Shown: positions 8,727 through 17,124 of the stretch, one piece after another
Position numbering within the stretch: position 1 is the first letter of the stretch
Layout of the letters: each line of letters begins with the position of its first letter
Assembly: GCF_031179145.1 (NCBI RefSeq)
Contig: NZ_JAPSIB010000014.1
Location: forward strand, 1 to 64,000
DNA: 64,000 nucleotides
Source: Brevibacterium sp.
Lineage (GTDB): Bacteria > Actinomycetota > Actinomycetes > Actinomycetales > Brevibacteriaceae
Direction: 5' to 3'
The notes under the pieces: generated by a model
Databases searched by the model: none
What the model was told of the DNA's origin: nothing
What the model saw: the letters and a program-made list of their open reading frames with translations, nothing else
Program-made: the position numbers and the translations under genes

Positions 8727-10343
8727 TCAGTCCTGCCGGACGTCAGCCTCGACGACCTGCTTGAGCTGAGCCGTGTCGACGATGTCGCCGCAGTCGATCT
8801 TCGCGCGGATCTCCTCGACCTTCTCGTCGGGGATCACCGGGATCTCCTCCCCGTCGCAGTCGACGAACTTGCCGTCGATGAACATGTCACCTTCGCGCAG
8901 GTCCTTGAGATTGGACGGGGTGAGGTAGCGGACGGGGTTGGCGGCGAAGACGGAGGGATTCTTCGAGTTGCCGGCCTTGAGCTCGTTGAAGAGCAGGTTG
9001 AGGATCACCGCCATGATCGCGGCCGACGAGATCCCGGAGTGGAAGATCGTCTGCACCCAGGACGGGAACTGATCGTAGAAGTCGCCCTTGACGACGGGGA
9101 CCATCGCGAAGGCCAGTGACGCGGAGACGATGATGAGGTTCATGTTGCCCTCATAGTCGACGGACTTGAGGTTGCGGATGCCGGAGCCGGTGACGGTGCC
9201 GAAGAGGATGAACCCCGCGCCGCCGAGCACGGGCATCGGCACGGCCGCGATGACCTGGCCGAGGACAGGCGTGAGGCCGAGCAGGATGAGGATCACGCCG
9301 CCGGCGGAGACGACGAAGCGCGAGCGGACGCCGGTCAGCGCCACGAGGCCGACGTTCTGGGCGAACGCGGACTGGGTGAACGAGCCGAAGAGCGGTGCGA
9401 TCGCCGAGGACAGCATGTCGGCGCGCAGACCGTTGGCCACTCGCTTCGCATCGACCGGGGTGTTGATGATCTCTCCCACGGCGATGACGTCTGCGGCGGT
9501 CTCGGTCTTGATCACGAGGATGACGATGAGCATCGAGACGATCGCGGCGACGTCGAAGGTGGGGGCGCCGAAGGGCAGCAGAGCCGGGATCGCGATCGGG
9601 GCACCCGTGCCCACCTCGGAGAAGTCGGTCATTCCCATCGCCGCACCGGCGGCGGTGCCGATGACGAGCCCGAGCAGGATCGACAGCCGGGAGATCGTCG
9701 CGGACCCGACCTTGCTCAGCAGCAGGATCGAGGCGAAGGTGATGAAGGCCAGAGCGATGTTCTGCACCGAGCCGTAGTCGGCAGCCGAGTCGTCGCCGCC
9801 CATCGCCCAGTTGCCCGCGGTCGGGATCAGGGTGAGACCGATCGAGGTGATGACGACACCGGTGACGACCGGTGGGAAGAAGCGGATGATCCGGGCGAAG
9901 AACGGGGCGATGAAGAAGCCGATGATGCTTGCCACGATCACCGCGCCGAAGATGCTGCTGAGGTTCCCACCGCCGGTGAGGATCGAGAGCATGGTCGCGA
10001 CCCCGGCGAAGGACACACCCTGGATGAGGGGCAGCTTCGATCCGATGAACCCGATGCCGATGCTCTGGATCAGGGTGGCGATTCCGCCGATGAACAGGCT
10101 GGCGGTGACGAGGGTGACGAGCTGCTGGCTGTCGACCCCGGCCGCGGTGCCGATGATCATGGGGACCGCGATGATCCCGCCGTACATCGTCAGCACGTGC
10201 TGGAGCCCGTAGGCGAAGAGCTGGGGAACGGGAAGCCAGGCGTCCTCGGGGCGGGTGGAGCCCGGGGGGATCGCGGCCGGCTTGTCGGCCTTGGCCTCGT
10301 CCGCGGTGGGGGATGTAGGGGATGTCCGTTTGGTGTTCTTCAT
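8727..10343 (-). CDS. NAT/NCS2 xanthine-uric acid permease
   Basis: 538 residues with about 14 hydrophobic segments. It belongs to the nucleobase-ascorbate transporter branch, shown by the signature QNVGLVALTG followed by VRSR near the middle of the protein, and by QLFAYGLQHVLTMYGG near the N terminus. Uptake of xanthine or uric acid is the expected role; the final glycine of the signature is one of the variants the family allows and does not settle the substrate. The ATG at 10343 has GGAAGG upstream. The gene is transcribed away from hyi and has its own operator pair at 10430-10467, separate from that of hyi. C-terminal about 80 residues are hydrophilic and longer than the family minimum. 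Confidence 0.9.
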   Translation of the reverse strand: MKNTKRTSPTSPTADEAKADKPAAIPPGSTRPEDAWLPVPQLFAYGLQHVLTMYGGIIAVPMIIGTAAGVDSQQLVTLVTASLFIGGIATLIQSIGIGFIGSKLPLIQGVSFAGVATMLSILTGGGNLSSIFGAVIVASIIGFFIAPFFARIIRFFPPVVTGVVITSIGLTLIPTAGNWAMGGDDSAADYGSVQNIALAFITFASILLLSKVGSATISRLSILLGLVIGTAAGAAMGMTDFSEVGTGAPIAIPALLPFGAPTFDVAAIVSMLIVILVIKTETAADVIAVGEIINTPVDAKRVANGLRADMLSSAIAPLFGSFTQSAFAQNVGLVALTGVRSRFVVSAGGVILILLGLTPVLGQVIAAVPMPVLGGAGFILFGTVTGSGIRNLKSVDYEGNMNLIIVSASLAFAMVPVVKGDFYDQFPSWVQTIFHSGISSAAIMAVILNLLFNELKAGNSKNPSVFAANPVRYLTPSNLKDLREGDMFIDGKFVDCDGEEIPVIPDEKVEEIRAKIDCGDIVDTAQLKQVVEADVRQD

Positions 10344-10429
10344 CGTCGATAGAACCTTCCAGATGAGCGTTCTCTGGTCGTGGGCTCACTCGCGCACACA
10401 GCGGTGTGAGCCGGGGCCAGACTCGCTAT

Positions 10430-10467
10430 TTTCCGTATCGTGGATCACAGTTTCCGAAAATTATGAT
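10430..10467 (-). promoter_or_regulatory. Paired operator before the xanthine/urate permease gene
   Basis: Two boxes, TTTCCGTATCGTGGATC (10430-10446) and TTTCCGAAAATTATGAT (10451-10467), again with centres 21 bp apart. Read on the minus strand, each has a strong GGAAA half. A CATAAT -10-like element on the minus strand (10465-10460) overlaps the outer box. Further down the leader is an inverted repeat GGCTCAC/GTGAGCC at 10383-10412. Confidence 0.5.
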
Positions 10468-10579
10468 CCCGACCACAATCCGCCCATTCGCGCTCCAAGT
10501 CAAATCGACGCAGGGGCACCGGCCGGTGAGGGGGCCGCCCCTGGACGGAGGGCGACCGGAAGATTTTCAGGTTCGCAGG

Positions 10580-10609
10580 TTGACCCCGCCTCGCGAAGAG
10601 GCCTATGCT
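10580..10609 (+). promoter_or_regulatory. Probable promoter of hyi-glxR-gcl
   Basis: TTGACC (10580-10585), 18-bp spacer, TATGCT (10604-10609). The predicted transcript start near 10616 falls within the first operator box at 10612-10628, so a bound repressor would block initiation. Confidence 0.55.
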
Positions 10610-10611
10610 GG

Positions 10612-10649
10612 ATTTCATCCAACGGAAACACATTTCCACGATTCGGAAA
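10612..10649. promoter_or_regulatory. Paired operator before hyi, best example of the motif
   Basis: ATTTCATCCAACGGAAA (10612-10628) and TTTCCACGATTCGGAAA (10633-10649). The second is a perfect TTTCC-N7-GGAAA inverted repeat. The 21-bp centre spacing equals two helical turns and is shared by all six sites in the window. Confidence 0.65.
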
Positions 10650-10686
10650 GTGGTTCGCAGATCCAGCTCTATGAAGGAGGGTCTTC

Positions 10687-11520
10687 ATGACTTCGACTTT
10701 CGACTTCACCACTGCAGACAGCTACATCCTCAACTGCTCCACCCTGCTCACCGAACTGCCGGTGATGGAGCGCGCTCAGGCCGCCAAGGACGCCGGCTTC
10801 AGCCAGGTCGAATTCTGGTGGCCCTTCGACGGCAACCCCACCCCGTCCCAGGACGAGGTCGACGAATTCGTCGCCTCCCTTGAGCGCGCCGGAGTGGAGC
10901 TCAAGGGACTGAACTTCTGGGCCGGCAACATGGCCGGCGGTGACCGCGGCATGGTCTCGATCAAGGGTGCCGAAGCCGACTTCGCCGCCAATGTCGAGAT
11001 CGTCAAGGAGATCGGCAAGCGCACCGGCTGCAAGGCCTTCAACGCCCTCTACGGCCTGCGCACCGAGGGCCAGACGCCGCAGGAGCAGGACGAGGTGGCC
11101 ATCGCCAACCTCAGGCTCGCCGCTGACGCGGTCGCCGAGATCGGCGGCACCGTCCTCGTCGAACCCGTCTCCGGCGCCGACGCCTACCCCCTGAAGAAGT
11201 ACACCGACGCCGCCGAGGTGGTCGCCAAGGTGCGTGCGCACGACGTCGAGAACATCGCCGTCCTCGCCGACTTCTTCCACATGGCTGTCAACGGCGACGA
11301 CGTCGCCGCCGTCATCGAGTCGGAGGCAGCGAACTTCGGCCACATCCAGATCGCCGACGCCGCCGGCCGCGGAGCCCCCGGCACCGGCGAACTCCCGCTC
11401 GAGGACTGGATCAACCGTGCCTTCGAGCTCGGCTACGCAGGTCAGATCGCCCTCGAGTACAAGCAGGACCGCGAAACGGCCTTCGCCTGGCTGAACGCCT
11501 CGGTCGAGCAGCCGGCCTGA
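10687..11520 (+). CDS. hyi: Hydroxypyruvate isomerase
   Basis: 277 residues, a TIM-barrel protein of the xylose-isomerase-like superfamily, near the usual Hyi length of about 260. It interconverts hydroxypyruvate and tartronate semialdehyde in the glyoxylate-to-glycerate route. Visible features include the active-site region FWWPFDGN near residues 39-46, EPVSGADAYPLKKY near 159-172, DFFHMAVNGDD near 196 and GHIQIADAAGRGAPGTGE near 217-236 with the usual catalytic acids. A strong AAGGAGGG ribosome site precedes the ATG. It is the first gene of hyi-glxR-gcl and is controlled from the promoter and operator pair at 10580-10649. Confidence 0.93.
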   Translation: MTSTFDFTTADSYILNCSTLLTELPVMERAQAAKDAGFSQVEFWWPFDGNPTPSQDEVDEFVASLERAGVELKGLNFWAGNMAGGDRGMVSIKGAEADFAANVEIVKEIGKRTGCKAFNALYGLRTEGQTPQEQDEVAIANLRLAADAVAEIGGTVLVEPVSGADAYPLKKYTDAAEVVAKVRAHDVENIAVLADFFHMAVNGDDVAAVIESEAANFGHIQIADAAGRGAPGTGELPLEDWINRAFELGYAGQIALEYKQDRETAFAWLNASVEQPA

Positions 11521-11523
11521 CCG

Positions 11524-11567
11524 ACCACCTCGGCGGGGGAGACCGCCACCACCTCGGCGGGGGAGAC
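11524..11567. repeat. Exact 20-bp direct repeat between hyi and glxR
   Basis: ACCACCTCGGCGGGGGAGAC occurs at 11524-11543 and again at 11548-11567 with a 4-nt gap. It lies in the short hyi-glxR spacer. Each copy contains CACCTCGG, a word that recurs across the window. No function is evident; recent slippage or duplication is the simplest origin. Confidence 0.7.
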
Positions 11568-11608
11568 CCGCATCCCGAACTGAACTTTCAACGAAGAAGG
11601 ACATGCAC

Positions 11609-12514
11609 ATGAGCAAGACAATCGCTTTCATCGGACTCGGAATCATGGGCCTGCCGATGGCCAAGAACCTCGTCAAGGCCGGCTTCACCGTTCGCGGCTA
11701 CAACCGCTCCCCGCAGAAGGCCCAGGACCTCGCCGCCGCCGGCGGTCAGGCCGCTTCCACCATCGCCGAGGCGGTCGGCGGTGCCGACGTCATCATCACG
11801 ATGGTTCCGGACTCTCCCGACGTCGAGGCCGTGCTCACCGGTGAGGACGGCGTCCTCGCCAACGCCAAGTCCGGCGCCTACTGGATCGACTTCTCGACCA
11901 TCCGTCCCGATGTCGCCCAGGACCTTGCCGCCCAGGCGAAGGAGAAGGGCCTCAAGCCCCTCGACGCTCCCGTCTCCGGCGGCGAGCCCGGCGCGATCGA
12001 TGGCGTGCTCTCCGTCATGGTCGGCGGCGAGCAGGCCGACTTCGACGCCGTCTCCGACGTCTTCGACGCAGTCGGCAAGACCATCGTCCTCGTCGGACCC
12101 TCCGGCTCGGGCCAGACGGTCAAGGCCGCCAACCAGCTCATCGTCGCCGGCAACATCGGCCTCCTCGCCGAAGCCGTCGTGTTCCTCGAGGCCTACGGGG
12201 TCGAGACCACCTCGGCGCTGCAGGTCCTCGGCGGCGGTCTCGCCGGGTCCAAGGTCCTCGAGCAGAAGGGCCAGAAGATGCTCGAGCGTGAGTTCGACCC
12301 CGGCTTCCGCCTGGCGCTGCACCACAAGGACATGGGCATCGTCACCTCCGCCGCCCGCGAGGCCGGCGTCGCGATCCCGCTCGGCTCGACCGTCGCGCAA
12401 CTCGTGGCCTCGACCGTGCAGCAGGGCAACGGCGGACTCGATCACTCCGGTCTCTTCACCGTCGTCGAGCAGCTCTCGGGCAAGACCGGCCAGAACGGTG
12501 ACGGCCAGGCCTGA
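11609..12514 (+). CDS. glxR: 2-hydroxy-3-oxopropionate (tartronate semialdehyde) reductase
   Basis: 301 residues of the beta-hydroxyacid dehydrogenase family. It reduces tartronate semialdehyde, made by Gcl, to D-glycerate with NAD(P)H. The dinucleotide-binding motif GLGIMGLPMAKNL begins near residue 9, the substrate motif APVSGGEPGA near 117, and the catalytic lysine lies in GQTVKAANQL near 165-174. Two start codons are possible, 11603 and 11609; the second keeps 8-9 nt from the AAGAAGG ribosome site while the first would leave only about 2 nt, so 11609 is preferred. Middle gene of hyi-glxR-gcl. Confidence 0.93.
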   Translation: MSKTIAFIGLGIMGLPMAKNLVKAGFTVRGYNRSPQKAQDLAAAGGQAASTIAEAVGGADVIITMVPDSPDVEAVLTGEDGVLANAKSGAYWIDFSTIRPDVAQDLAAQAKEKGLKPLDAPVSGGEPGAIDGVLSVMVGGEQADFDAVSDVFDAVGKTIVLVGPSGSGQTVKAANQLIVAGNIGLLAEAVVFLEAYGVETTSALQVLGGGLAGSKVLEQKGQKMLEREFDPGFRLALHHKDMGIVTSAAREAGVAIPLGSTVAQLVASTVQQGNGGLDHSGLFTVVEQLSGKTGQNGDGQA

Positions 12515-12530
12515 GCCCTCCCCACGAACA

Positions 12531-12570
12531 GGGGCGGGGCCGACTGTGAAACGACGGCCGGCCTCGCCCC
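12531..12570 (+). terminator. GC-rich hairpin between glxR and gcl
   Basis: GGGGCGGGGCCG (12531-12542) pairs with CGGCCTCGCCCC (12559-12570) with one mismatch. No T run follows. It could be a partial terminator or mRNA-processing element that sets gcl expression apart from hyi-glxR. Confidence 0.4.
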
Positions 12571-12667
12571 CACCAACCACATACCGCCAGGGTCCACCTG
12601 GCCCCCGCAGGACGAACTCAGCGACGCAGACGTCGCGGTTCGCCCGGACACGAAGGACTTAAGAACT

Positions 12668-14464
12668 ATGACACGTATGCGCGCAGTAGACGCAGTGGTG
12701 CTCATCCTGGAGAAGGAAGGCGCCACCGAGACTTTCGGTCTGCCCGGAGCAGCCATCAACCCCCTGTACTCGGCGATGAAGGCCCACGGCGGGATCCGTC
12801 ACACCCTGGCCCGCCACGTCGAGGGGGCCTCGCACATGGCTGACGGGTACACCCGCGCGGCCGCCGGCAACATCGGCGTGTGCCTCGGCACCTCCGGCCC
12901 CGCCGGCACCGACATGATCACCGGCCTCTACGCCGCGGCCGCCGACTCCCAGCCGATCCTGTGCATCACCGGTCAGGCTCCCGTCGCCGTCCTCGACAAG
13001 GAGGACTTCCAGGCCGTCGACATCGCCTCTATCGCGAAGCCCGTGACGAAGATGGCCAAGACCGTGCTCGAGGCCGGTCAGGTCCCCGGAGTGTTCCAGG
13101 CCGCGTTCCAGCTGATGCGCTCGGCCCGCCCCGGACCGGTCCTCATCGACCTGCCGATCGATGTGCAGCAGACCGAGATCGACTTCGACATCGAGACCTA
13201 CGAGCCGCTGCAGCCCTCGAAGCCGGCAGCCACCAAGGCGCAGGCGGAGAAGGTCCTCGACCTCATCGCCGAGGCGAAGCACCCGATCATCATCGCCGGC
13301 GGCGGAATCCTCAACGCCGATGCCGCGGACAAGCTCGTCGAGTTCGCCGAGCTGACCTCGATCCCGGTCGGTCCCACCCTGATGGGCTGGGGAGCGATCC
13401 CGGACAACCACCCGCTGCAGTCGGGCATGATCGGCATTCAGACCCATCGCCGCTACGGCAATGCCTCGTTCCTCGAGTCCGACCTGGTCATCGGCATCGG
13501 CAACCGGTGGGCCAACCGCCACACCGGTGACCTCGAGACCTACCGCAAGGGCCGCAAGTTCGTCCACATCGACATCGAGCCGACGCAGATCGGTCGCGTG
13601 TTCTCGCCCGACTACAGCGTCGTCTCCGACGCCGGCTTCGCCCTCGACGCTCTGCTCGAGGCCGCTCGCGGACGCAAGAACGCCTCGGCCCTGCCCGACT
13701 TCACGCAGTGGGCAGATGAGTGCACCCAGCGCAAGAGCACCGAGCACCGCAAGACCAACTACACCGAGAAGCCGATCAAGCCGCAGCGCGTGTACCAGGA
13801 GATGAACTCGGCCTTCGGCGAGGACGTCACCTACGTGTCGACCATCGGGCTGAGCCAGATCGCCGGTGCTCAGATGCTTCACGTCCACCGTCCGCGCCAC
13901 TGGATCAACGCCGGGCAGGCCGGTCCGCTGGGCTGGACCGGGCCGGCAGCGCTCGGCGTGGCCAAGGGCAAGCCGGGCGAGACCGTCGTCGCGCTCTCCG
14001 GCGACTACGATTTCCAGTTCATGATCGAGGAACTGGCCGTCGGTGCGCAGCACAAGATCCCCTACGTCCACGTCGTCGTCAACAACTCGTACCTGGGTCT
14101 GATCCGTCAGTCGCAGCGTCCGTTCGAGATGGACTACGAAGTGTCGCTGGCCTTCGACAACATCAACTCCACCGGCGAGTCCGCCGGATACGGAGTCGAT
14201 CACGTCGCCGTCGCCCAGGGTCTGGGCTGCAAGGCGCTGCGCGTCGATGATCCCGAGCTCATCGGCGAAGGTCTGCGCGTGGCCAAGGACCTGATGGACG
14301 AGCACCAGGTCCCCGTCGTCGTCGAGGTCATCCTCGAACGCGTCACCAACATCTCGATGGGCGCCTCGCTCGACAAGATCAACGAGTTCGACGTCCTCGC
14401 GCAGACCCCTGCCGATGCGCCGACCGCGCTGACTCCGCTGAGCGAGCTCGTCGCCGCGAAGTGA
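12668..14464 (+). CDS. gcl: Glyoxylate carboligase (tartronate-semialdehyde synthase)
   Basis: 598 residues, a thiamin-diphosphate enzyme of the acetolactate synthase fold. It joins two glyoxylates to tartronate semialdehyde and CO2. The N-terminal cofactor domain starts at [21 protein letters not shown]. In [11 protein letters not shown] (near residue 50) a valine precedes the Glu at the position where most ThDP enzymes have the catalytic glutamate; this Val is the known hallmark of Gcl. The ThDP motif [12 protein letters not shown]...[10 protein letters not shown] lies near 445-480. The ATG at 12668 is preceded by GAAGGAC. A 153-nt spacer with a hairpin separates it from glxR. Confidence 0.95.
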   Translation: MTRMRAVDAVVLILEKEGATETFGLPGAAINPLYSAMKAHGGIRHTLARHVEGASHMADGYTRAAAGNIGVCLGTSGPAGTDMITGLYAAAADSQPILCITGQAPVAVLDKEDFQAVDIASIAKPVTKMAKTVLEAGQVPGVFQAAFQLMRSARPGPVLIDLPIDVQQTEIDFDIETYEPLQPSKPAATKAQAEKVLDLIAEAKHPIIIAGGGILNADAADKLVEFAELTSIPVGPTLMGWGAIPDNHPLQSGMIGIQTHRRYGNASFLESDLVIGIGNRWANRHTGDLETYRKGRKFVHIDIEPTQIGRVFSPDYSVVSDAGFALDALLEAARGRKNASALPDFTQWADECTQRKSTEHRKTNYTEKPIKPQRVYQEMNSAFGEDVTYVSTIGLSQIAGAQMLHVHRPRHWINAGQAGPLGWTGPAALGVAKGKPGETVVALSGDYDFQFMIEELAVGAQHKIPYVHVVVNNSYLGLIRQSQRPFEMDYEVSLAFDNINSTGESAGYGVDHVAVAQGLGCKALRVDDPELIGEGLRVAKDLMDEHQVPVVVEVILERVTNISMGASLDKINEFDVLAQTPADAPTALTPLSELVAAK

Positions 14465-14674
14465 CCGGCTGAGCACGATTTGATCGAGAGAGCGGCAGCG
14501 TCAGCGCTGCCGCTCTCCGCGCCCGAGTCCCCGGTTGGTCTCAGTGACCACTTCGGGGCCTCGGGCGTGGCTACACTTGTCACGGAGACGCACCGAGGAC
14601 CGCCTCGGCCCCCGTGTGCCGTCAGGACCACCCGCGGCCGGTGTCACGACCACCGAACCAACCTGCCGGTTCAA

Positions 14675-14740
14675 CCGGCCCCCGAAACACCCCGGCCGGT
14701 CCATCCGGCCGCCGAATCATCCCGGCCGGGAATCGGCCGG
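14675..14740. repeat. 30-bp imperfect direct repeat before allantoinase
   Basis: Two 30-bp units (14675-14704 and 14705-14734), each beginning CCGGCC and containing CCCGGCCGG, followed by a partial third (GGCCGG). They sit in the 294-nt gcl-allB gap just before the allB ribosome site. A TACACT -10-like element is at 14572-14577, so allB may have its own promoter. No TTTCC-N7-GGAAA pair was found in this gap. Confidence 0.55.
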
Positions 14741-14758
14741 AAGACGAAGGAGTGAAGA

Positions 14759-16162
14759 ATGATCGTCGAAGACGCCGGTTCGACAGCCGCAGGCGCAGCT
14801 GTCCTCGACCAGACCTCCGGCCAGGGTTTCGACCTGGTCATCAGGGCCAAGAAGGCGATGCTGCCCGACGGTGTGAGCTCAGCGGAGATCGGTGTGAAAG
14901 ACGGCAGGATCGTTGAGATCGCCGCCGATTCGACACTGTCCGGCGCCGTCGCCGAGGACGCGAACGTCATCGAGGTCGATGAGACGCAGATCCTGCTGCC
15001 CGGCCTCGTCGACACCCACGTGCACGTCAACGACCCCGGCCGCAGCGAATGGGAGGGCTTCGACAGCGCCACCCGTGCCGCCGCCGCCGGAGGTGTGACC
15101 ACGATCATCGACATGCCACTCAACTCCCTGCCTCCGACCGTCAACGTCGAATCCCTCGACATCAAGCGCGAGGTGGCCGGCCCCAAGGCATTCGTCGACG
15201 TCGGCTTCTGGGGCGGCGCGATCCCGGGCAACACCGCTGACCTGGGGCCCCTCCACGATGCCGGCGTCTACGGCTTCAAGTGCTTCCTCGAGGACTCGGG
15301 TGTCGAGGAGTTCCCTCCGCTTGAGCCTGCGGAGATGCAGGCGGACATGGCCGAGCTGGCCAAGTTCGACGGTCTGCTCATCGTCCATGCGGAGGACCAC
15401 GAAGTGATGGCCTCGGCGCCGAGCGGATCCGGGCCCAAGTTCTCCGACTTCCTCGCCACTCGACCTCGCGAGGCCGAGAACGTCGCCATCCAGCGCGTGA
15501 TCGATGCCGCCCGCGCGACCGGCGCCCGCGCCCACATCCTCCATCTGTCGTCCTCCGACGCGCTGCCGAGCATCGCCGCAGCCAAGGCCGAGGGCGTCAA
15601 GATCACGGTCGAGACCTGCCCGCACTATCTCGTGTTCTCCGCTGAGGAGATCCCCGACGGTGCGACCACTCATAAGTGCTGCCCGCCGATCCGCGAGGAA
15701 TCCAACCGGGAGGCCCTGTGGCAGGGACTCATCGACGGCACGATCGACTGCATCGTCTCCGACCACTCGCCTTCGACCGCGGAGCTCAAGCTCCTCGACT
15801 CCGGCGACTTCGGGGCCGCCTGGGGCGGCATCTCGTCCCTGCAGCTCGGACTGTCACTCGTGTGGACCGAGGCCGCCAAGCGCGGCATCGACCTCGCCGA
15901 GGTGGTGCGCTGGATGTCGTCGGCTCCGGCCGAGGTGGCCCGGGTCGAGAACAAGGGAGCGATCGCGGTCGGCTTCGACGCCGATTTCGCGGTCTTCGCG
16001 CCCGAGGAGGAGTGGACCGTCGTCGCCACCGAACTCCACCACCGCAATCAGATCACCGCCTACGACACCCGCACGGTGCGCGGAGCCGTGAAGAGCACGA
16101 TCCTGCGCGGGACTCCCGTCAGCTTCGACGAACCTCAGGGCAAGTTGCTGCGCGCCCGCTGA
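14759..16162 (+). CDS. allB: Allantoinase
   Basis: 467 residues, cyclic amidohydrolase family; opens the hydantoin ring of allantoin to give allantoate. Zinc-site motifs are in place: VDTHVHVNDPGRSEWEGF (near 85-101), the metal-bridging lysine in YGFKCFLEDSG (near 172), HAEDHE (near 212), HILHLSSSDALP (near 260) and SDHSPS near 337. The N terminus has an extra 20 residues rich in Ala and Ser before the fold begins. The ATG is preceded by GAAGGAG. Same strand as gcl but separated by a 294-nt gap with repeats, so possibly an independent unit. Converges on bcp. Confidence 0.94.
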   Translation: MIVEDAGSTAAGAAVLDQTSGQGFDLVIRAKKAMLPDGVSSAEIGVKDGRIVEIAADSTLSGAVAEDANVIEVDETQILLPGLVDTHVHVNDPGRSEWEGFDSATRAAAAGGVTTIIDMPLNSLPPTVNVESLDIKREVAGPKAFVDVGFWGGAIPGNTADLGPLHDAGVYGFKCFLEDSGVEEFPPLEPAEMQADMAELAKFDGLLIVHAEDHEVMASAPSGSGPKFSDFLATRPREAENVAIQRVIDAARATGARAHILHLSSSDALPSIAAAKAEGVKITVETCPHYLVFSAEEIPDGATTHKCCPPIREESNREALWQGLIDGTIDCIVSDHSPSTAELKLLDSGDFGAAWGGISSLQLGLSLVWTEAAKRGIDLAEVVRWMSSAPAEVARVENKGAIAVGFDADFAVFAPEEEWTVVATELHHRNQITAYDTRTVRGAVKSTILRGTPVSFDEPQGKLLRAR

Positions 16163-16215
16163 TCAGGCACGCCATGGCGCCCGGGCACTTCTGTGCTCGG
16201 GCGCCACAGCGCTAG

Positions 16216-16312
16216 GGCCCGGCAATACGACAGCGGCCCGGCAATACGACAGCGGCCCGGCAATACGACAGCGGCCCGGACATCTCTCTCGAGAAGTCCG
16301 GGCCGCTGTCGT
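16216..16312. terminator. Bidirectional terminator with a triplicated 5' arm
   Basis: GGCCCGGCAATACGACAGC is repeated exactly three times (16216-16234, 16235-16253, 16254-16272). The last copy continues into a perfect 17-bp hairpin: ACGACAGCGGCCCGGAC (16265-16281) pairs with GTCCGGGCCGCTGTCGT (16296-16312) around a 14-nt loop. It lies between the convergent allB and bcp genes. The other two tandem copies offer alternative left arms. Confidence 0.75.
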
Positions 16313-16403
16313 GCAGCAGTGCGGGTGCTCTGAACCCACCGCGTCTCGTTCGAGGCGAACACATGATTCGGCTCGGATGTCGAGTTGCAGGGGCATCGGC
16401 CCA

Positions 16404-16461
16404 ACTTGTATGGACTTTGCTTCGATTTGGCCGCCCAGATCGAAGCTAAGTCCACACAAGT
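16404..16461. repeat. 58-bp palindrome between convergent allB and bcp
   Basis: A 23-nt left arm (16404-16426) pairs with 16439-16461 at 21 of 23 positions around a 12-nt loop. Right arm core ATCGAAGCTAAGTCCACAC matches 17 of 19 bases of the right arm of the element at 25341-25359. Its base content is lower in G+C than the surroundings. Likely a second terminator or a dispersed palindromic element. Confidence 0.65.
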
Positions 16462-16528
16462 CGCTGAGGCGTCCCAGATCGAGGGAAACCGACCCGAACA
16501 ATTGGAGCCGCCGGCGGAGAGATCGCCG

Positions 16529-16999
16529 TCAGGCTGCTTCGAGCTCCTCGCGCAGACGGCGGACGTGGCCCTCGGCGGAGACGTCGTACTCGACGCTGGA
16601 GAGGTTGCCCGATTCGTCGATGACGAAGGTCGAGCGCAGCGTGCCGTCGAAGGTATTCCCATTGACGGTCTTCTCACCGAAGGCGCCGTAGGCCTTGGCG
16701 ACCTCGGCTCCCGGGTCGGAGAGCAGCGGGAATGTCAGCTGCTCGGACTCGGTGAAGGCCTGCAGCGCCTCGGCGTCGTCGGGGGAGACCCCGAGGACCT
16801 GGTAGCCGAGAGCCGACAGGGAGGCGAGGTTGTCGCGGAAGTCGCAGGCTTCGGTGGTGCAGCCCGGGGTCGCGGCCTTCGGGTAGAAGTAGAGGATGAC
16901 CTTCCGGCCGACGAAGTCCGACTTCGAGTAGGTCTTTCCGGTGGCATCGGTGAGGGAGAATTCCGGGGCGCTCTGTCCGACTTCAAGGTGACGTGTCAT
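16529..16999 (-). CDS. bcp: Thioredoxin-dependent peroxiredoxin (Bcp/PrxQ)
   Basis: 156 residues, the normal Bcp size. It reduces hydrogen peroxide and organic peroxides in the cytoplasm. The peroxidatic cysteine is Cys47 in TPGCTTE and the resolving cysteine is Cys52, the CX4C spacing typical of PrxQ. The fold continues through VLGVSPDDAEALQAF and ends in an Arg/Glu-rich helix. Its only link to the purine genes is position: xanthine dehydrogenase and urate oxidase both produce H2O2, so peroxide removal here is plausible, but co-regulation is not shown. Confidence 0.93.
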   Translation of the reverse strand: MTRHLEVGQSAPEFSLTDATGKTYSKSDFVGRKVILYFYPKAATPGCTTEACDFRDNLASLSALGYQVLGVSPDDAEALQAFTESEQLTFPLLSDPGAEVAKAYGAFGEKTVNGNTFDGTLRSTFVIDESGNLSSVEYDVSAEGHVRRLREELEAA

Positions 17000-17124
17000 G
17001 AGTGTTCCTTTCGAGAGTGCGAGCCCCGCCGGTTGCGGTGCTCGATGGGGGATCGTTCTGCTGGTGGTCGAGTGATTGTCGCAGCGGCTTCGACGGGCTT
17101 CCGCAACGGAGTCGAGCGGCCGCC

